Origin: JAMXLO01 sp963696645
GTDB taxonomy: Bacteria > Pseudomonadota > Alphaproteobacteria > Acetobacterales > Acetobacteraceae
DNA: 64,000 nt
Assembly (NCBI GenBank): GCA_963696645.1
Contig: CAVOKY010000009.1
Span: 248,001-312,000, forward strand
Reading direction: 5' to 3'
Positions 43,361 to 53,100 of this stretch are shown piece by piece. A model generated the notes under the pieces. It was not told the DNA's origin. It worked only from the letters and a program-made list of their open reading frames with translations, and did no database searches. Position numbers and translations under genes: made by a program. How positions within the stretch are numbered: the first letter of the stretch is position 1; each line of letters begins with the position of its first letter.

Positions 43361-44707
43361 ATGTCTGACCGCAGCAACATCTTCGGTGAAATCCGGCGCA
43401 TGGCGCGGACTTCCGGCGCCGTGGGCGGGATAGCCGCGCGCGTTGCCGGTGCGCGCATGTTCGGCATCAAGACCGACCGTGCCAGCCACGCCGAGGACCT
43501 TCGCACCATTCTCGGCGGCCTGAAGGGACCGCTGATGAAGGTGGCACAGTTCCTCTCGACCGTGCCCGATGCACTGCCGGCGGAATACGCCGTGGAACTC
43601 GCGCAGTTGCAGGCCAATGCGCCGGCGATGGGCTGGAACTTCGTGCGCCGTCGCATGGTGAGCGAACTCGGCGCGGAGTGGGAGGCGAAGTTCGCCACCT
43701 TCAGCCACGAGGCAGCGGCCGCCGCCAGCCTCGGCCAGGTACATCGCGCGCGCCTGCACGACGGCAGCGATGTTGCCTGCAAATTGCAATATCCCGACAT
43801 GGCAAGCACCGTGGAGGCCGACCTCCGCCAGTTGCGCCTTGCCATGGCGATCTATCATCGCATGGACAACGCCATCGACCACGAAGAGATCTACAAGGAA
43901 CTGACGCAGCGTCTGCGCGAAGAGCTCGACTATGAGCGTGAGGCCGCACAGATGCGGCTGTATCGCCTGATGTTGGCAAACGACCCGACAGTGCATGTTC
44001 CGGTGCCGATGGAGGGATATTGTACGCGGCGGCTGCTGACGATGACCTGGCTCGATGGCCGGCCGCTGATGCAACGTTTGGCAGAGGATCCGCCACAGGA
44101 AGAACGCAACCAGATCGCCGAGGCGCTGTTCCGCGCGTGGTATGTGCCGTTCTACCGCTACGGCGTGATCCATGGCGATCCGCATCTCGGCAATTACCAG
44201 GTTCGTCCGGATGCCACCGTGAACCTGCTCGACTTCGGCGCCATCCGCGTGTTCGACGCGAAATTCGTGCGCGGCGTGATCGACCTCTACGAAGCGGTGC
44301 GCGACAACGACGATGCCAAGGCGCACCACGCCTACACGACCTGGGGTTTTACGGATTTATCGAACGAGAAGATGGCGGCACTAAATTTGTGGGCGCGGTT
44401 CCTCTACGAACCGCTGTGCGAGGATCGCGTGCGCCGCATCCAGGAGACCGACGACCCGCAGTTCGGCCGCGAAGTGGCGGAACGCGTGCATGCCGGTCTG
44501 AAGCGCACCGGTGGGGTGAAGCCGCCGCGCGAGTTCGTGCTGATGGACCGATCGGCCATCGGACTGGGCGGCGTGTTCCTGCGGCTCAAGGCGGAACTGA
44601 ACTGGAGCCGGCTGTTCCGCGGTCTGATCGAGGATTTTGACAGCGCGGCGCTTGCCCAGCGCCAGGCGGACGCGCTGTCGAGCGCAGGCGTGCCGCCGGC
44701 GGCGTAG
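43361..44707 (+). CDS. ABC1/UbiB family atypical kinase
   Basis: A 448-residue protein-kinase-like-family member. The ABC1 signature is LKGPLMKVAQFLSTVPDALP near residue 54; the invariant KxGQ motif reads KVAQ here. The A-rich loop region follows as AAAASLGQVHRARLHDGSDV near residue 120, and the nucleotide and metal motifs are GVIHGDPHLGNYQVR near residue 268 with LLDFGAIRVF near residue 290. UbiB/Coq8 relatives support quinone synthesis with ATPase activity; the role in this branch is less sure. No clear ribosome site precedes ATG 43361, and a C-rich low-complexity tract (43299-43358) lies directly before it. Confidence 0.9.
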   Translation: MSDRSNIFGEIRRMARTSGAVGGIAARVAGARMFGIKTDRASHAEDLRTILGGLKGPLMKVAQFLSTVPDALPAEYAVELAQLQANAPAMGWNFVRRRMVSELGAEWEAKFATFSHEAAAAASLGQVHRARLHDGSDVACKLQYPDMASTVEADLRQLRLAMAIYHRMDNAIDHEEIYKELTQRLREELDYEREAAQMRLYRLMLANDPTVHVPVPMEGYCTRRLLTMTWLDGRPLMQRLAEDPPQEERNQIAEALFRAWYVPFYRYGVIHGDPHLGNYQVRPDATVNLLDFGAIRVFDAKFVRGVIDLYEAVRDNDDAKAHHAYTTWGFTDLSNEKMAALNLWARFLYEPLCEDRVRRIQETDDPQFGREVAERVHAGLKRTGGVKPPREFVLMDRSAIGLGGVFLRLKAELNWSRLFRGLIEDFDSAALAQRQADALSSAGVPPAA

Positions 44708-44713
44708 GCGGGG

Positions 44714-45490
44714 TTATCCGCTCAATCGTCCCGCCCGCCCGGCGGTCATGCCGCCGTCGATCACCAATTCCGAACCCGTGATGTGGCTCGATGCATCCGA
44801 GGCCAGGAACAGTATCCCGTTGGCTATATCTTCCGCTTGTCCGGCCTTGCCCAAAGGCACCGTCACCTCGGCGATCCTGTTCGGATCAAGCGGCGCGTTG
44901 GCGCCCGGCGGCAGCTTGGTCCAGATCGGCGTATCGATGATGCCCGGATGCACGGAGTTCACCCGGATGCCGTCGCCCGCCTGGGCACATTCCAGCGCCA
45001 TGGACTTGGCGAACAGCCGTACCGCGCCCTTTGTCGCACTGTAGCCTGCGAGGCCCGCCGACCCGCGCAGTCCCGCCACCGAAGACAGCATGATGATGGA
45101 CCCGCCGCCGGATCGCCGCATCGCCGGGATGGCGTATTTCACCGACAGGAAAACGCCGTCGACATTCACCGCCATCTGCCGACGCCAGTCAGCCAGTGAC
45201 ATGTGGATCGCCGGTCCCATGATGCCGATGCCGGCATTCGCCACCAGGACGTCCAAGCGGCCAAAGCGCTGTTCTGCCGCGGCAACTATCGCTGGCCAGC
45301 CGGCTTCGTCGGTCACGTCGTGATGCAGGTATACGCCGCCGACTGCGTCCGCCAGACGCTGTCCCGCGGCGTCGTCCAGATCGGTCAGCACCAGCTTCGC
45401 ACCTTCGCGCGACAGCACCCGCGCACAGGCGGCGCCGATGCCGGATGCTGCGCCCGTGATGATGCCGACCTTGCCGTCGAGTTGGCCCAT
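44714..45490 (-). CDS. SDR family NAD(P)-dependent oxidoreductase
   Basis: A 258-residue classical short-chain dehydrogenase. TGAASGIGAACARVL at residues 12-26 is the cofactor loop, NAGIG near residue 88 stabilises the sheet, and the catalytic Ser (MLSSVAG) with YSATKGA (Tyr and Lys) lie near residues 140-158. The C-terminus GSELVIDGGMTAG is standard. The start at 45490 has GAGAGGA upstream; the open frame to 45568 is not family-like. It converges on the ABC1 kinase gene with a six-base gap. Substrate not determinable. Confidence 0.92.
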   Translation of the reverse strand: MGQLDGKVGIITGAASGIGAACARVLSREGAKLVLTDLDDAAGQRLADAVGGVYLHHDVTDEAGWPAIVAAAEQRFGRLDVLVANAGIGIMGPAIHMSLADWRRQMAVNVDGVFLSVKYAIPAMRRSGGGSIIMLSSVAGLRGSAGLAGYSATKGAVRLFAKSMALECAQAGDGIRVNSVHPGIIDTPIWTKLPPGANAPLDPNRIAEVTVPLGKAGQAEDIANGILFLASDASSHITGSELVIDGGMTAGRAGRLSG

Positions 45491-45764
45491 GGTGTCCTCT
45501 CCCGTGATCTTTGACGCCACAATCTCATCGATGCAGCCCGGTTCCAAGTCTGCTGCGATGCGTCGCAAGCGGTGCCCCGTTCAGACCTTGTTCACTGATA
45601 CGCAGCTAAGGCTTGCCGCGACAGCAACTGTATGGACTGCCGCGCCCCCTTGCACCGCCAACCCCCTTCGCGCATGGTACAGCGCAATTGGACCGGGGCA
45701 GTGGCCGCATATCCTCTCGGGCCCAGTTCCTCCTTCTGGGCTGTTGATTGTGAAGGATTGATTG

Positions 45765-46904
45765 ATGCGCCTTGCGGTGCTTAAGGAACGTCGCGCATTC
45801 GAGACACGCGTGGCGGCAACCCCCGATACGGTGAAACGGCTGATCGCCCTCGGCCTGACGGTTGCGGTCGAGGCTGGGGCTGGTGCCAGCGCGTCAATAC
45901 CCGATGCCGAGTACTCCAATGCCGGCGCCGAAATCGTCGCCGACGCCGCGGCGGCGCTCTCAGGTGCCACGGTTGTCTTCACAGTGCAGATGCCGCTGCC
46001 CGACCAGCTTTCGTTGATTCCGCGGGGCGCCTTGCTGGTCTGCATCGCCAATGCCTTTGCCGATCCGGCTGTCATCCCCACGCTCGCGGCGGCCGGCATC
46101 GACTGCGTCGCAATGGAACTGTTGCCGCGCATCACTCGGGCACAGGCGATGGACGTGTTGTCCAGCCAGGCCAATCAGGCCGGCTATCGCGCGGTGATCG
46201 AAGCCGCCGATGCATTTCCCCGTGGCTTTCCGATGATGATGACGGCGGCGGGCACCGTGCCGCCTGCCAGGCTGTTCGTGATCGGCGCAGGTGTCGCCGG
46301 CCTCCAGGCGATCGCCACTGCACGGCGTCTCGGCGCCATCGTTTCCGCCACCGACGTGCGGCCTGCCGCAAAGGAAGAAATCAAGTCCCTCGGCGCCAGC
46401 TTCGTCGGTGTGGAAGACGAGGAGACCGCCGGCCAAACTGGCGCCTATGCGCGCGAGATGAGCGAGGCGTTCCGCCAAAAGCAGGCCGAACTGATGTCCA
46501 GCACAATCGCCAAGAACGATATCGTGGTTTGCACCGCGCTGGTGATGGGCCGCAAGGCACCGGTGATCGTCACCGAGCCGATGGTGCAGTCCATGCGCCC
46601 CGGCAGCGTCATCGTCGATCTTGCCGCTGATGCCGGGGGCAATTGCGCTGCCACAGTGCCGGGCGAGAGCGTCACCACACGCAACGGCGTCACCATCCTG
46701 GGCTACTACAACTGGCCCGGCCGCATTCCCGTCGCGGCTTCGTCGCTCTATTCCCGCAATCTGCTCACCTTCCTGACCACGTTCTGGGACAAGGAGGCAA
46801 AGGCGCCGAAGCTGCCGGAGGGCGATGACATTGTGAAAGGTGTGCTGCTGACCCGTGGCGGCAGCGTGGTGCATCCGCAGTTCCTTCCCTCGCGAGCCGC
46901 CTGA
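45765..46904 (+). CDS. pntAA: NAD(P) transhydrogenase subunit alpha part 1
   Basis: NAD(H)-binding domain I of the proton-translocating transhydrogenase, 379 residues. RRAFETRVAATPDTVKRL near residue 9 is the AlaDH/PNT N-terminal motif. The Rossmann loop is VIGAGVAGLQAIATARRLGA near residue 170, and EEIKSLGASFV follows. AGQTGAYAREMS marks the mobile loop region, and LAADAGGNC near residue 285 is the PntA core. The subunit is split from the membrane part as in Rhodospirillum. ATG 45765 has AAGGA upstream. The enzyme uses the proton gradient to make NADPH from NADH. Confidence 0.95.
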   Translation: MRLAVLKERRAFETRVAATPDTVKRLIALGLTVAVEAGAGASASIPDAEYSNAGAEIVADAAAALSGATVVFTVQMPLPDQLSLIPRGALLVCIANAFADPAVIPTLAAAGIDCVAMELLPRITRAQAMDVLSSQANQAGYRAVIEAADAFPRGFPMMMTAAGTVPPARLFVIGAGVAGLQAIATARRLGAIVSATDVRPAAKEEIKSLGASFVGVEDEETAGQTGAYAREMSEAFRQKQAELMSSTIAKNDIVVCTALVMGRKAPVIVTEPMVQSMRPGSVIVDLAADAGGNCAATVPGESVTTRNGVTILGYYNWPGRIPVAASSLYSRNLLTFLTTFWDKEAKAPKLPEGDDIVKGVLLTRGGSVVHPQFLPSRAA

Positions 46905-46920
46905 GTCAGGAGCCCGACCG

Positions 46921-47313
46921 ATGAATCCGAACCAGTTGGCCGAAGAAGCCGATCGGCTTGCGCAGCGGGCGAACGAACTCGCCCAGCATGCCCATTCGCT
47001 GATCATGGGCGGTGGCGTCGTGGTCTCGGAGGTGGAACCGTTCATCTACCTGTTGGCGATCTTCCTGATGGCCTGCTTCGTCGGCTATTACGTGGTGTGG
47101 AACGTCACTCCAGCGCTGCACTCGCCGCTGATGTCGGTGACCAACGCGATCTCCTCGGTCATTGTCGTCGGCGCCATGTTGGCGACCGGACTAGGCACCA
47201 ACGGCTGGGCGATGGGCTTCGGATTCATCGCCGTCACGCTGGCCTCGGTGAACATCTTCGGCGGCTTCGTCGTGACGCAGCGCATGCTGTCGATGTTCAA
47301 GAAGCGGCAATAG
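46921..47313 (+). CDS. pntAB: NAD(P) transhydrogenase subunit alpha part 2
   Basis: Membrane subunit of 130 residues with three to four hydrophobic segments: FIYLLAIFLMACFVGYYVVW near residue 42, then VIVVGAMLATGLG and FIAVTLASVNIFGGFVV. TPALHSPLMSVTNAISSVIVV near residue 63 is the conserved PntAB loop. It starts 16 bases after pntAA and precedes pntB by 10 bases, within one operon. It forms part of the proton channel. Confidence 0.95.
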   Translation: MNPNQLAEEADRLAQRANELAQHAHSLIMGGGVVVSEVEPFIYLLAIFLMACFVGYYVVWNVTPALHSPLMSVTNAISSVIVVGAMLATGLGTNGWAMGFGFIAVTLASVNIFGGFVVTQRMLSMFKKRQ

Positions 47314-47323
47314 AGGCCCGCCG

Positions 47324-48727
47324 ATGTCCGCCAACCTGACCGCGCTTGCCTATCTGATCGCCGCTGTCCTGTTCGTGCTGGCGTTGCGAGGGCTGTCGTC
47401 GCCGGTCACCTCACGCGAGGGCAATCGCTTCGGCATGATCGGCATGGCGGTGGCGGTGATCGCCACGCTGGCGCATCACGGAATGGGCGGGGTCGGCTAT
47501 GGGCTGATCTTCCTCGGCATCATCATCGGTGGTGCGATCGGCACCTTCGTCGCGCTGCGCATCCAAATGACCGCGCTGCCGCAGCTGGTCGCCGCGTTCC
47601 ATTCGCTGGTCGGACTTGCCGCTGTGTTCGTCGCGGCCGCGGCGTTGAATGCGCCCGAGGCGTTCGGCATCGGAACTCTGGGCAATGTCCACACCGAGAG
47701 CCTGATCGAGATGTCTCTCGGCCTGGCCATCGGCGCCATCACCTTTTCCGGCTCGTTGATCGCGTTCGCCAAGCTGCAGGCATTGATGAGCGGCGCTCCG
47801 ATCACATTCCCCGGCCAGCACAAGCTGAACCTGGGGTTGGGCATTCTGCTGGTGGTGTTGATCGTGGCGTTCGTCGCCACCGGCAGCCAGATCGTGTTCT
47901 GGCTGATCGCGCTGCTGGCGTTCGGGCTGGGCTTCCTGATCATCATTCCGATCGGCGGCGCCGACATGCCGGTGGTCGTGTCGATGCTGAACAGCTACTC
48001 GGGCTGGGCGGCCGCCGGCATCGGCTTCACCATCCAGAACCTTGCGCTGATCATCACCGGCTCGCTGGTCGGCGCGTCGGGCGCGATCCTGTCCTACATC
48101 ATGTGCAAGGGCATGAACCGCAGCATCTTCAACGTGCTGCTGGGTGGTTTCGGCAGCGAGGGTGGCTCGGTCAGTGCTGCGGCGGGCGCGACGGACCGCA
48201 CGGTGCGCAGCGGCAATGCCGAGGATGCGGCGTTCATCATGAAGAACGCGACCAAGGTCATCATCGTGCCTGGCTATGGCATGGCGGTGGCGCAGGCGCA
48301 GCACGCGTTGCGCGAGATGGCGGACACGCTGAAGAAAGAAGGCGTGACGGTGAAATACGCCATTCATCCGGTTGCCGGCCGCATGCCCGGCCACATGAAC
48401 GTCCTCCTGGCCGAGGCCAACGTGCCGTACGACGAAGTGTTCGAACTGGAGGAGATCAACAACGAGTTCTCCACCGCGGACGTGGCCTATGTGATCGGCG
48501 CGAACGATGTGACCAATCCGGCGGCGAAGACAGATCCGCAGTCGGCGATCTACGGCATGCCGATCCTCGATGTGGAGAAGGCGGCGACGGTGCTGTTCGT
48601 GAAGCGGTCGATGGCGTCGGGCTATGCCGGCGTGGATAACGAGCTGTTTTTCCGGCCCAACACCATGATGCTGTTCGGCGACGCGAAGAAGATGACCGAG
48701 GAGATCGTCCAGGCGCTGGGGCATTGA
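47324..48727 (+). CDS. pntB: NAD(P) transhydrogenase subunit beta
   Basis: Membrane and NADP(H)-binding subunit, 467 residues. The N-terminal half has about nine membrane segments, e.g. LTALAYLIAAVLFVLALRGL. The C-terminal domain III has IIVPGYGMAVAQAQHALREM near residue 310 and IHPVAGRMPGHMNVLLAEA near residue 345, then YVIGANDVTNPAA near residue 385. The end follows the PntB pattern VDNELFFRPNTMMLFGDAKK. Completes the pnt operon. Reading of NADPH supply ties to nifJ, about 1.5 kb downstream. Confidence 0.96.
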   Translation: MSANLTALAYLIAAVLFVLALRGLSSPVTSREGNRFGMIGMAVAVIATLAHHGMGGVGYGLIFLGIIIGGAIGTFVALRIQMTALPQLVAAFHSLVGLAAVFVAAAALNAPEAFGIGTLGNVHTESLIEMSLGLAIGAITFSGSLIAFAKLQALMSGAPITFPGQHKLNLGLGILLVVLIVAFVATGSQIVFWLIALLAFGLGFLIIIPIGGADMPVVVSMLNSYSGWAAAGIGFTIQNLALIITGSLVGASGAILSYIMCKGMNRSIFNVLLGGFGSEGGSVSAAAGATDRTVRSGNAEDAAFIMKNATKVIIVPGYGMAVAQAQHALREMADTLKKEGVTVKYAIHPVAGRMPGHMNVLLAEANVPYDEVFELEEINNEFSTADVAYVIGANDVTNPAAKTDPQSAIYGMPILDVEKAATVLFVKRSMASGYAGVDNELFFRPNTMMLFGDAKKMTEEIVQALGH

Positions 48728-49021
48728 GGTAGCGTCATTCGTTGTCTCCCTACATTGGGCGGTCGTTCGCTTAGGGCCCGCCGGGGAATAATCGCTGCGG
48801 TTCGGACGCTGCGCCATCGCATCGTCATGGCGGGCGGAGGCCCGCCATCCACGACTTCTTTTTGATCGGCACTGCACAAGTCGTGGATGGTGCGCCTTCG
48901 CGCACCATGACGCGGGGGGCGGTGCGTGACACCCGCCTGCCAAACTGCCGTGGCGTGCAACGCACAGCCAACCCCCTGCATACCCTTGCTGTCTTATTGA
49001 CTGGACCAGCACGGAAACCAT
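48728..49021. other. Gap after pntB carrying a palindromic repeat
   Basis: No gene is supported. The only clear structure is the palindromic repeat at 48822-48913. The stretch from 48914 to 49021 is the likely promoter region of the FitAB-type pair. Confidence 0.6.
48822..48913. repeat. Palindromic repeat, family C
   Basis: TCGTCATGGCGGGCGGAGGC then CCGCCATCCACGACTT (to about 48857) is inverted as AAGTCGTGGATGGTGCGCCT up to CACCATGACG (48879-48911). Each arm also contains its own small hairpin. Elements with GTCATGGCGGGC and CCGCCATCCACG cores are common in alphaproteobacteria. It lies 95 bases after the pntB stop and may stabilise or end that transcript. Confidence 0.75.
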
Positions 49022-49043
49022 ATGATAGCGGCAATGCTATCAT
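49022..49043. promoter_or_regulatory. Candidate FitA-type operator upstream of the toxin-antitoxin pair
   Basis: ATGATAGC (49022-49029) and GCTATCAT (49036-49043) form a perfect 8-base inverted repeat with a six-base spacer, ending six bases before the GTG start. The half-site TGCTATCA resembles, from memory, the one reported for neisserial FitAB; arrangement and spacing differ. Autorepression by the FitA-FitB complex is the expected role. Confidence 0.6.
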
Positions 49044-49049
49044 GATCGG

Positions 49050-49293
49050 GTGGGTGCCATAGGCCAAGTCTTGATCCGGAATGTCGATGACACGGGTACT
49101 GGCCGCGCTGCGGGAACGCGCTGCCGCACGCGGGTTGTCGCTCGAAGCAGAATTGCGCGATGTGCTGACCCGAGCCGCGGGTCATCCGCGGGCCGACCTT
49201 GTTGGAGAGTTCGCTGCCGTGCGCGCCATGACGCCGAAGGGACGGCGCCGTCTAGCCGAGGACCTGGTACGCGAGGGTCGCGACGAACGGTGA
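49050..49293 (+). CDS. FitA-like antitoxin (ribbon-helix-helix), apparently frameshifted
   Basis: A GTG start at 49050 gives GQVLIRNVDDT in one frame, and the next frame continues RVLAALRERAAARGLSLEAE. Removing the A at about 49092 joins them as NVDDRVLAALRERAAARG, the standard FitA N-terminus, for 81 codons. The ribbon strand QVLIRNVDD and helices up to LRDVLTRAAG form the DNA-binding part; the tail GEFAAVRAMTPKGRRRLAED would bind the toxin. Its stop overlaps the toxin start as GTGA. As in the other shifts, the extra base may be an error. Confidence 0.75.
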
Positions 49294-49715
49294 CGTTGGT
49301 CATCGATGCCAGCGTCGCCCTGAAGTGGTTCGTGGAGGAGGACGGCACGCAGCAGGCGGCGGCAATACTGGACGGAACGGAACTGCTCATTGCCCCCGAT
49401 CTCATTGTGGCTGAGGTCTGCAATGCGGGATGGCGTGCGGTTCGCGCTGGCACAATGCACGCCGCGCAGCATGACCATGCGGCCGCCCGCCTCTCGCTTG
49501 CCTTCGATGAACTGCTGCCATTGGCGCCACTTGCCGAGCGTGCTGTCGCGCTGTCCCGCGCACTCGCGCATCCGGTCTACGACTGCTTCTATCTGGTGCT
49601 GGCGGACGAGCGTAGTACCCGGATGGTAACCGCCGATCGGCGCCTGATCAGTCGAATTAGCGGGACGCAATGGGAGACGCGCGCCGTCGATCTGCGGTTG
49701 GTTGCGACGACGTGA
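49290..49715 (+). CDS. FitB/VapC-type PIN-domain toxin
   Basis: A 141-residue PIN-domain ribonuclease. Acidic residues of the active site are all visible: Asp in VIDASVALKWFVEE near residue 5, Glu in APDLIVAEVCNAGWRA near residue 40, Asp in HPVYDCFYLVLADE near residue 95 and Asp in MVTADRRLI near residue 115. VapC-like enzymes cleave tRNA, rRNA or mRNA. It begins with GTG inside the antitoxin stop (GTGA), the usual translational coupling. The toxin is intact, so a truly frameshifted antitoxin would be expected to be lethal or to leave the toxin unexpressed. Confidence 0.88.
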   Translation: MTLVIDASVALKWFVEEDGTQQAAAILDGTELLIAPDLIVAEVCNAGWRAVRAGTMHAAQHDHAAARLSLAFDELLPLAPLAERAVALSRALAHPVYDCFYLVLADERSTRMVTADRRLISRISGTQWETRAVDLRLVATT

Positions 49716-50184
49716 GTGGGACGACGTGCCATGTGCGAACAATGACAACGGAGGCGCTGGGATACTGAGGCCGGCGTCACGGGAAACAGATGGAGGATGG
49801 TGCCGCAAATGAGCGGTTTCGGTACTTGAGCGCGCTGGATTTGAGCCATTCGTCCGTCGCGACGGCACGGGCAAGGTGCACTTCAACGGTCGCGGCCGGC
49901 CTTCCACAGGGCGCCACCGCGATCGCGTATGGCCGGCGCTTTCTCGCTACAAGCAGTTTCGGCGGAAGACGGACGCGTGGCAGCAGCGCTCGCGCTCGAT
50001 CGCCTCGGTCAAGGGGAATCGCTCGATCGACAAGGCATCGATGCTGACGGTCCTCCGTCGCTGGGACCCGACGACTTCACTCGACGCCTGGCACATCAAG
50101 CAATGCGATCACGCGCAGCGGCCGCCGCGGTATGATCCGTGGTGAGTTGATGGTCGTAGTCACTCAGTCGAGCGATCGCTGCCG
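49716..50184. other. 469-base gap without a recognisable gene
   Basis: Lies between the toxin gene and the nifJ stop, so it is downstream of both. The plus-strand frames at 49790-50145 overlap each other, have no ribosome site, and give biased translations in every frame. They may be a decayed gene, perhaps antisense-rich GC sequence; no family could be named. No terminator hairpin with T-tract was found. Confidence 0.5.
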
Positions 50185-53100
50185 TCACAGCGCGCCGGCC
50201 TCGACGCGCTCCCCTGTACCCGTGGCGACGACGACCGGTCGCTTGCCACTGACCGCCGTCAAACGGCCACCGGCGCCCAGCCCCGCCGGATGGAACCGCG
50301 ACGCCGACCACCCAGCCATCTCCTCGTAACTCCGGTACTTCTCCATCAGTGCTGCCTGCGCTGCCGCCATCAGCGCCTCGGCTTCCTCCGGCCGGCTCTG
50401 CGCCAGCGCGCGATACCGCGTCTCGTTGTAGGCATAGTCACGGAATGGAATCGTCGGCCGCGGGCTGTCCAACAGGAACGGGTTCTCGCCGATATCGCGC
50501 ATCGCCGGGTTGTAGCGGAACAGCGGCCAGTAGCCGCACGCCACGGCAAGGTCCTGCTGCTTCATGCCCCGCTGCATGTCGATGCCGTGCGCGATGCAGT
50601 GGCAGTAGGCCAGGATCAGAGATGGCCCAGGATACGCCTCCGCCTCACGGAACGCCTGCAAGGTCTGTTGCGGATTGGCGCCCATCGCCACCTGCGCGAC
50701 ATACACGTTGCCATAGGCAATCGACTGCAGTCCCAGGTCCTTGCGCGCCACGCGCTTGCCTGCCGACGCAAATTTCGCAATTGCGCCGAGCGGCGTTGCC
50801 TTCGACGCCTGGCCGCCTGTGTTGGAATACACCTCGGTGTCCAGCACCAGCAGGTTCACGTCGCGCGCGCTGGCCAGCACGTGATCCAGGCCGCCGTAGC
50901 CGATGTCGTATGCCCAGCCGTCACCGCCGACGATCCAGATGCTGCGGCGGACCAGTTGATCGACCACCGACAGCAGGTCCTTTGCCTGCGCACCATCCAA
51001 TGCGCACAGTCGCCGCCTTAGTTCGCGCACACGCTCGTGCTGCGCACGAATTTCCGACTCGCGCACCTGCGGCGCGGTCAGCACAGCTTCCACGAGTTCC
51101 GTTCCCAGCGCCGGTGCCAGCTCTCGCGCCAGCCGTCGTGCCATATCCAGGTGCTTGTCCGCCGCCAGCCGGAATCCCAGGCCGAATTCAGCGTTGTCCT
51201 CGAACAGCGAGTTCGACCAGGCGGGACCCCGGCCCTCACGGTTGGTGGACCACGGCGTCACCGGCAGGTTGCCACCGTAGATCGACGAGCAGCCGGTCGC
51301 ATTCGCGATCTGCGCGCGATCGCCGAACAACTGCGACAGCAGCTTCAGATACGGCGTCTCGCCGCAGCCGGCGCAGGCCCCGGAGAAGGTGAACAGCGGC
51401 TCCAGGAACTGCACGCCGCGCACGTTGGCGAAATCCACCCGCGCGCGGTCGTTCACCGGCAACGCGGCGAAAAAAGCGTTGTCGGCGCGCGACGCCGTCA
51501 CCAACGGCGTCTTGTCCTGCATGACCAGCGCCTTCTCCGGCATCACGGGACAGGCTTCCACGCAAAGTCCGCACCCAGTGCAGTCCTCGATGGAAAAGTC
51601 GAGCGCGAACCGAACGTCGGGAAATCCGCGCACATTGATCGCCGCCGACCGGAAGTCTGCCGGCGCCTGCTCCAGCCGCCCGGCGTCGAAATAGCGTGCC
51701 TGGATCACCCCATGCGGACAGACGAAGCTGCATTGGCCGCATTGCACGCAGAGGTCCTGTGCCCATACCGGCACGGTCTCGGCGATGTTGCGCTTTTCCC
51801 AGACCGCCGTCCCGAGCGGCCAGGTGCCGTCGACCGGCATGCGGCTCACCGGTATCTCGTCGCCACGGCCTTCCAGCATCGCCGCAGTCACCTCGCGCAC
51901 GAACAACGGCGCATTGTCCGCGACCAGGCCCGTGCGCTCCCAATCGCTGGTCGCCGTCTTCGGCACCGGTACCTCGAACAGTCGCGCGAGTGTGTCGTCG
52001 ACCGCATGGAAGTTGGCCTCCACCACGTCCTCGCCCTTGCCGCCATAGGTCTTGCGGATGGCATGCTTGATATGCTCGATCGCCTGATCGCGCGGCAGCA
52101 CGCCCGAAATGGCGAAGAAGCAGGTTTGCAGCACCGTGTTGGTGCGCCCGCGCAAGCCCACATCCAGCGCGACGCGGGACGCATCGATGACGAACAGGCG
52201 CAGCCCCAGGGCGATGATGCGTTGCTGCATGGTGCGCGGCAGGTGCTCCCATACGTCGTCAGGACCGAACGGGGCGTTCAACAACACGGTGGCGCCCGGC
52301 GCGGCAAGCCGTAGTACATCGTGTCGAGAAACAAATTGGAACTGGTGGCAGCCGATGAAGCCTGCCTGCTGAATCAGGTACGGCGCGTGAATCGGCCGCG
52401 GTCCGAAGCGCAGATGCGAGATCGTCTGCGCGCCAGACTTGTGCGAGTCATAGACGAAGTAGCCCTGTGCGAAGAGTCCGGCATCTTCCGCGATGATCTT
52501 CACGCTGTTCTTGTTGGCGCCCACCGTGCCATCGGCGCCCAGCCCATAGAACACTGCCTGCACCACATCGTCCGGTTCAATGCGGAACGTCGGGTCAGGT
52601 GTCAGACTGGTATGCGAAACGTCATCCAAGATGCCGACGGTGAACCCGTTGCGCGGTACGGCATTGCGCAATTCGTCGAACACCGCCTTGGCCTGTGACG
52701 GATTGAAATCCTTGGACGAGAGACCATAGCGGCCGCCGATTATCCGCGGCATGCTCTGCCGCTGACCGCTCGCCGCTGCCTGCGCCAGCGTATGCACCAC
52801 GTCGAGATACAGCGGCTCGCCCGGTGCGCCGGACTCCTTAACCTGTTCCAATACGGCAATCGCACGCGCGCTCTTGGGCAGCGCTGCCAGGAACGCATCC
52901 GCCGCAAAAGGCCGATACAGCCTTACCTGCAACACCCCGACCTTTTCGCCCTTGGTGCCCAAGGCCTCGGCTGTCGCACACGCAGTCTCGACACCCGAGC
53001 CCATCAGCACGATCACGCGGTCGGCATCCGCGGCACCAGCATAATCGAACAGGTGATAGTGCCGTCCGGTCAGTTCTCCGAGGCGATCCATTTCTTGCTG

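Noticed and set aside
49790..50145. Three overlapping plus-strand frames in the gap before nifJ
   Set aside because: No family similarity or ribosome site; all three frames are open because of high GC content.
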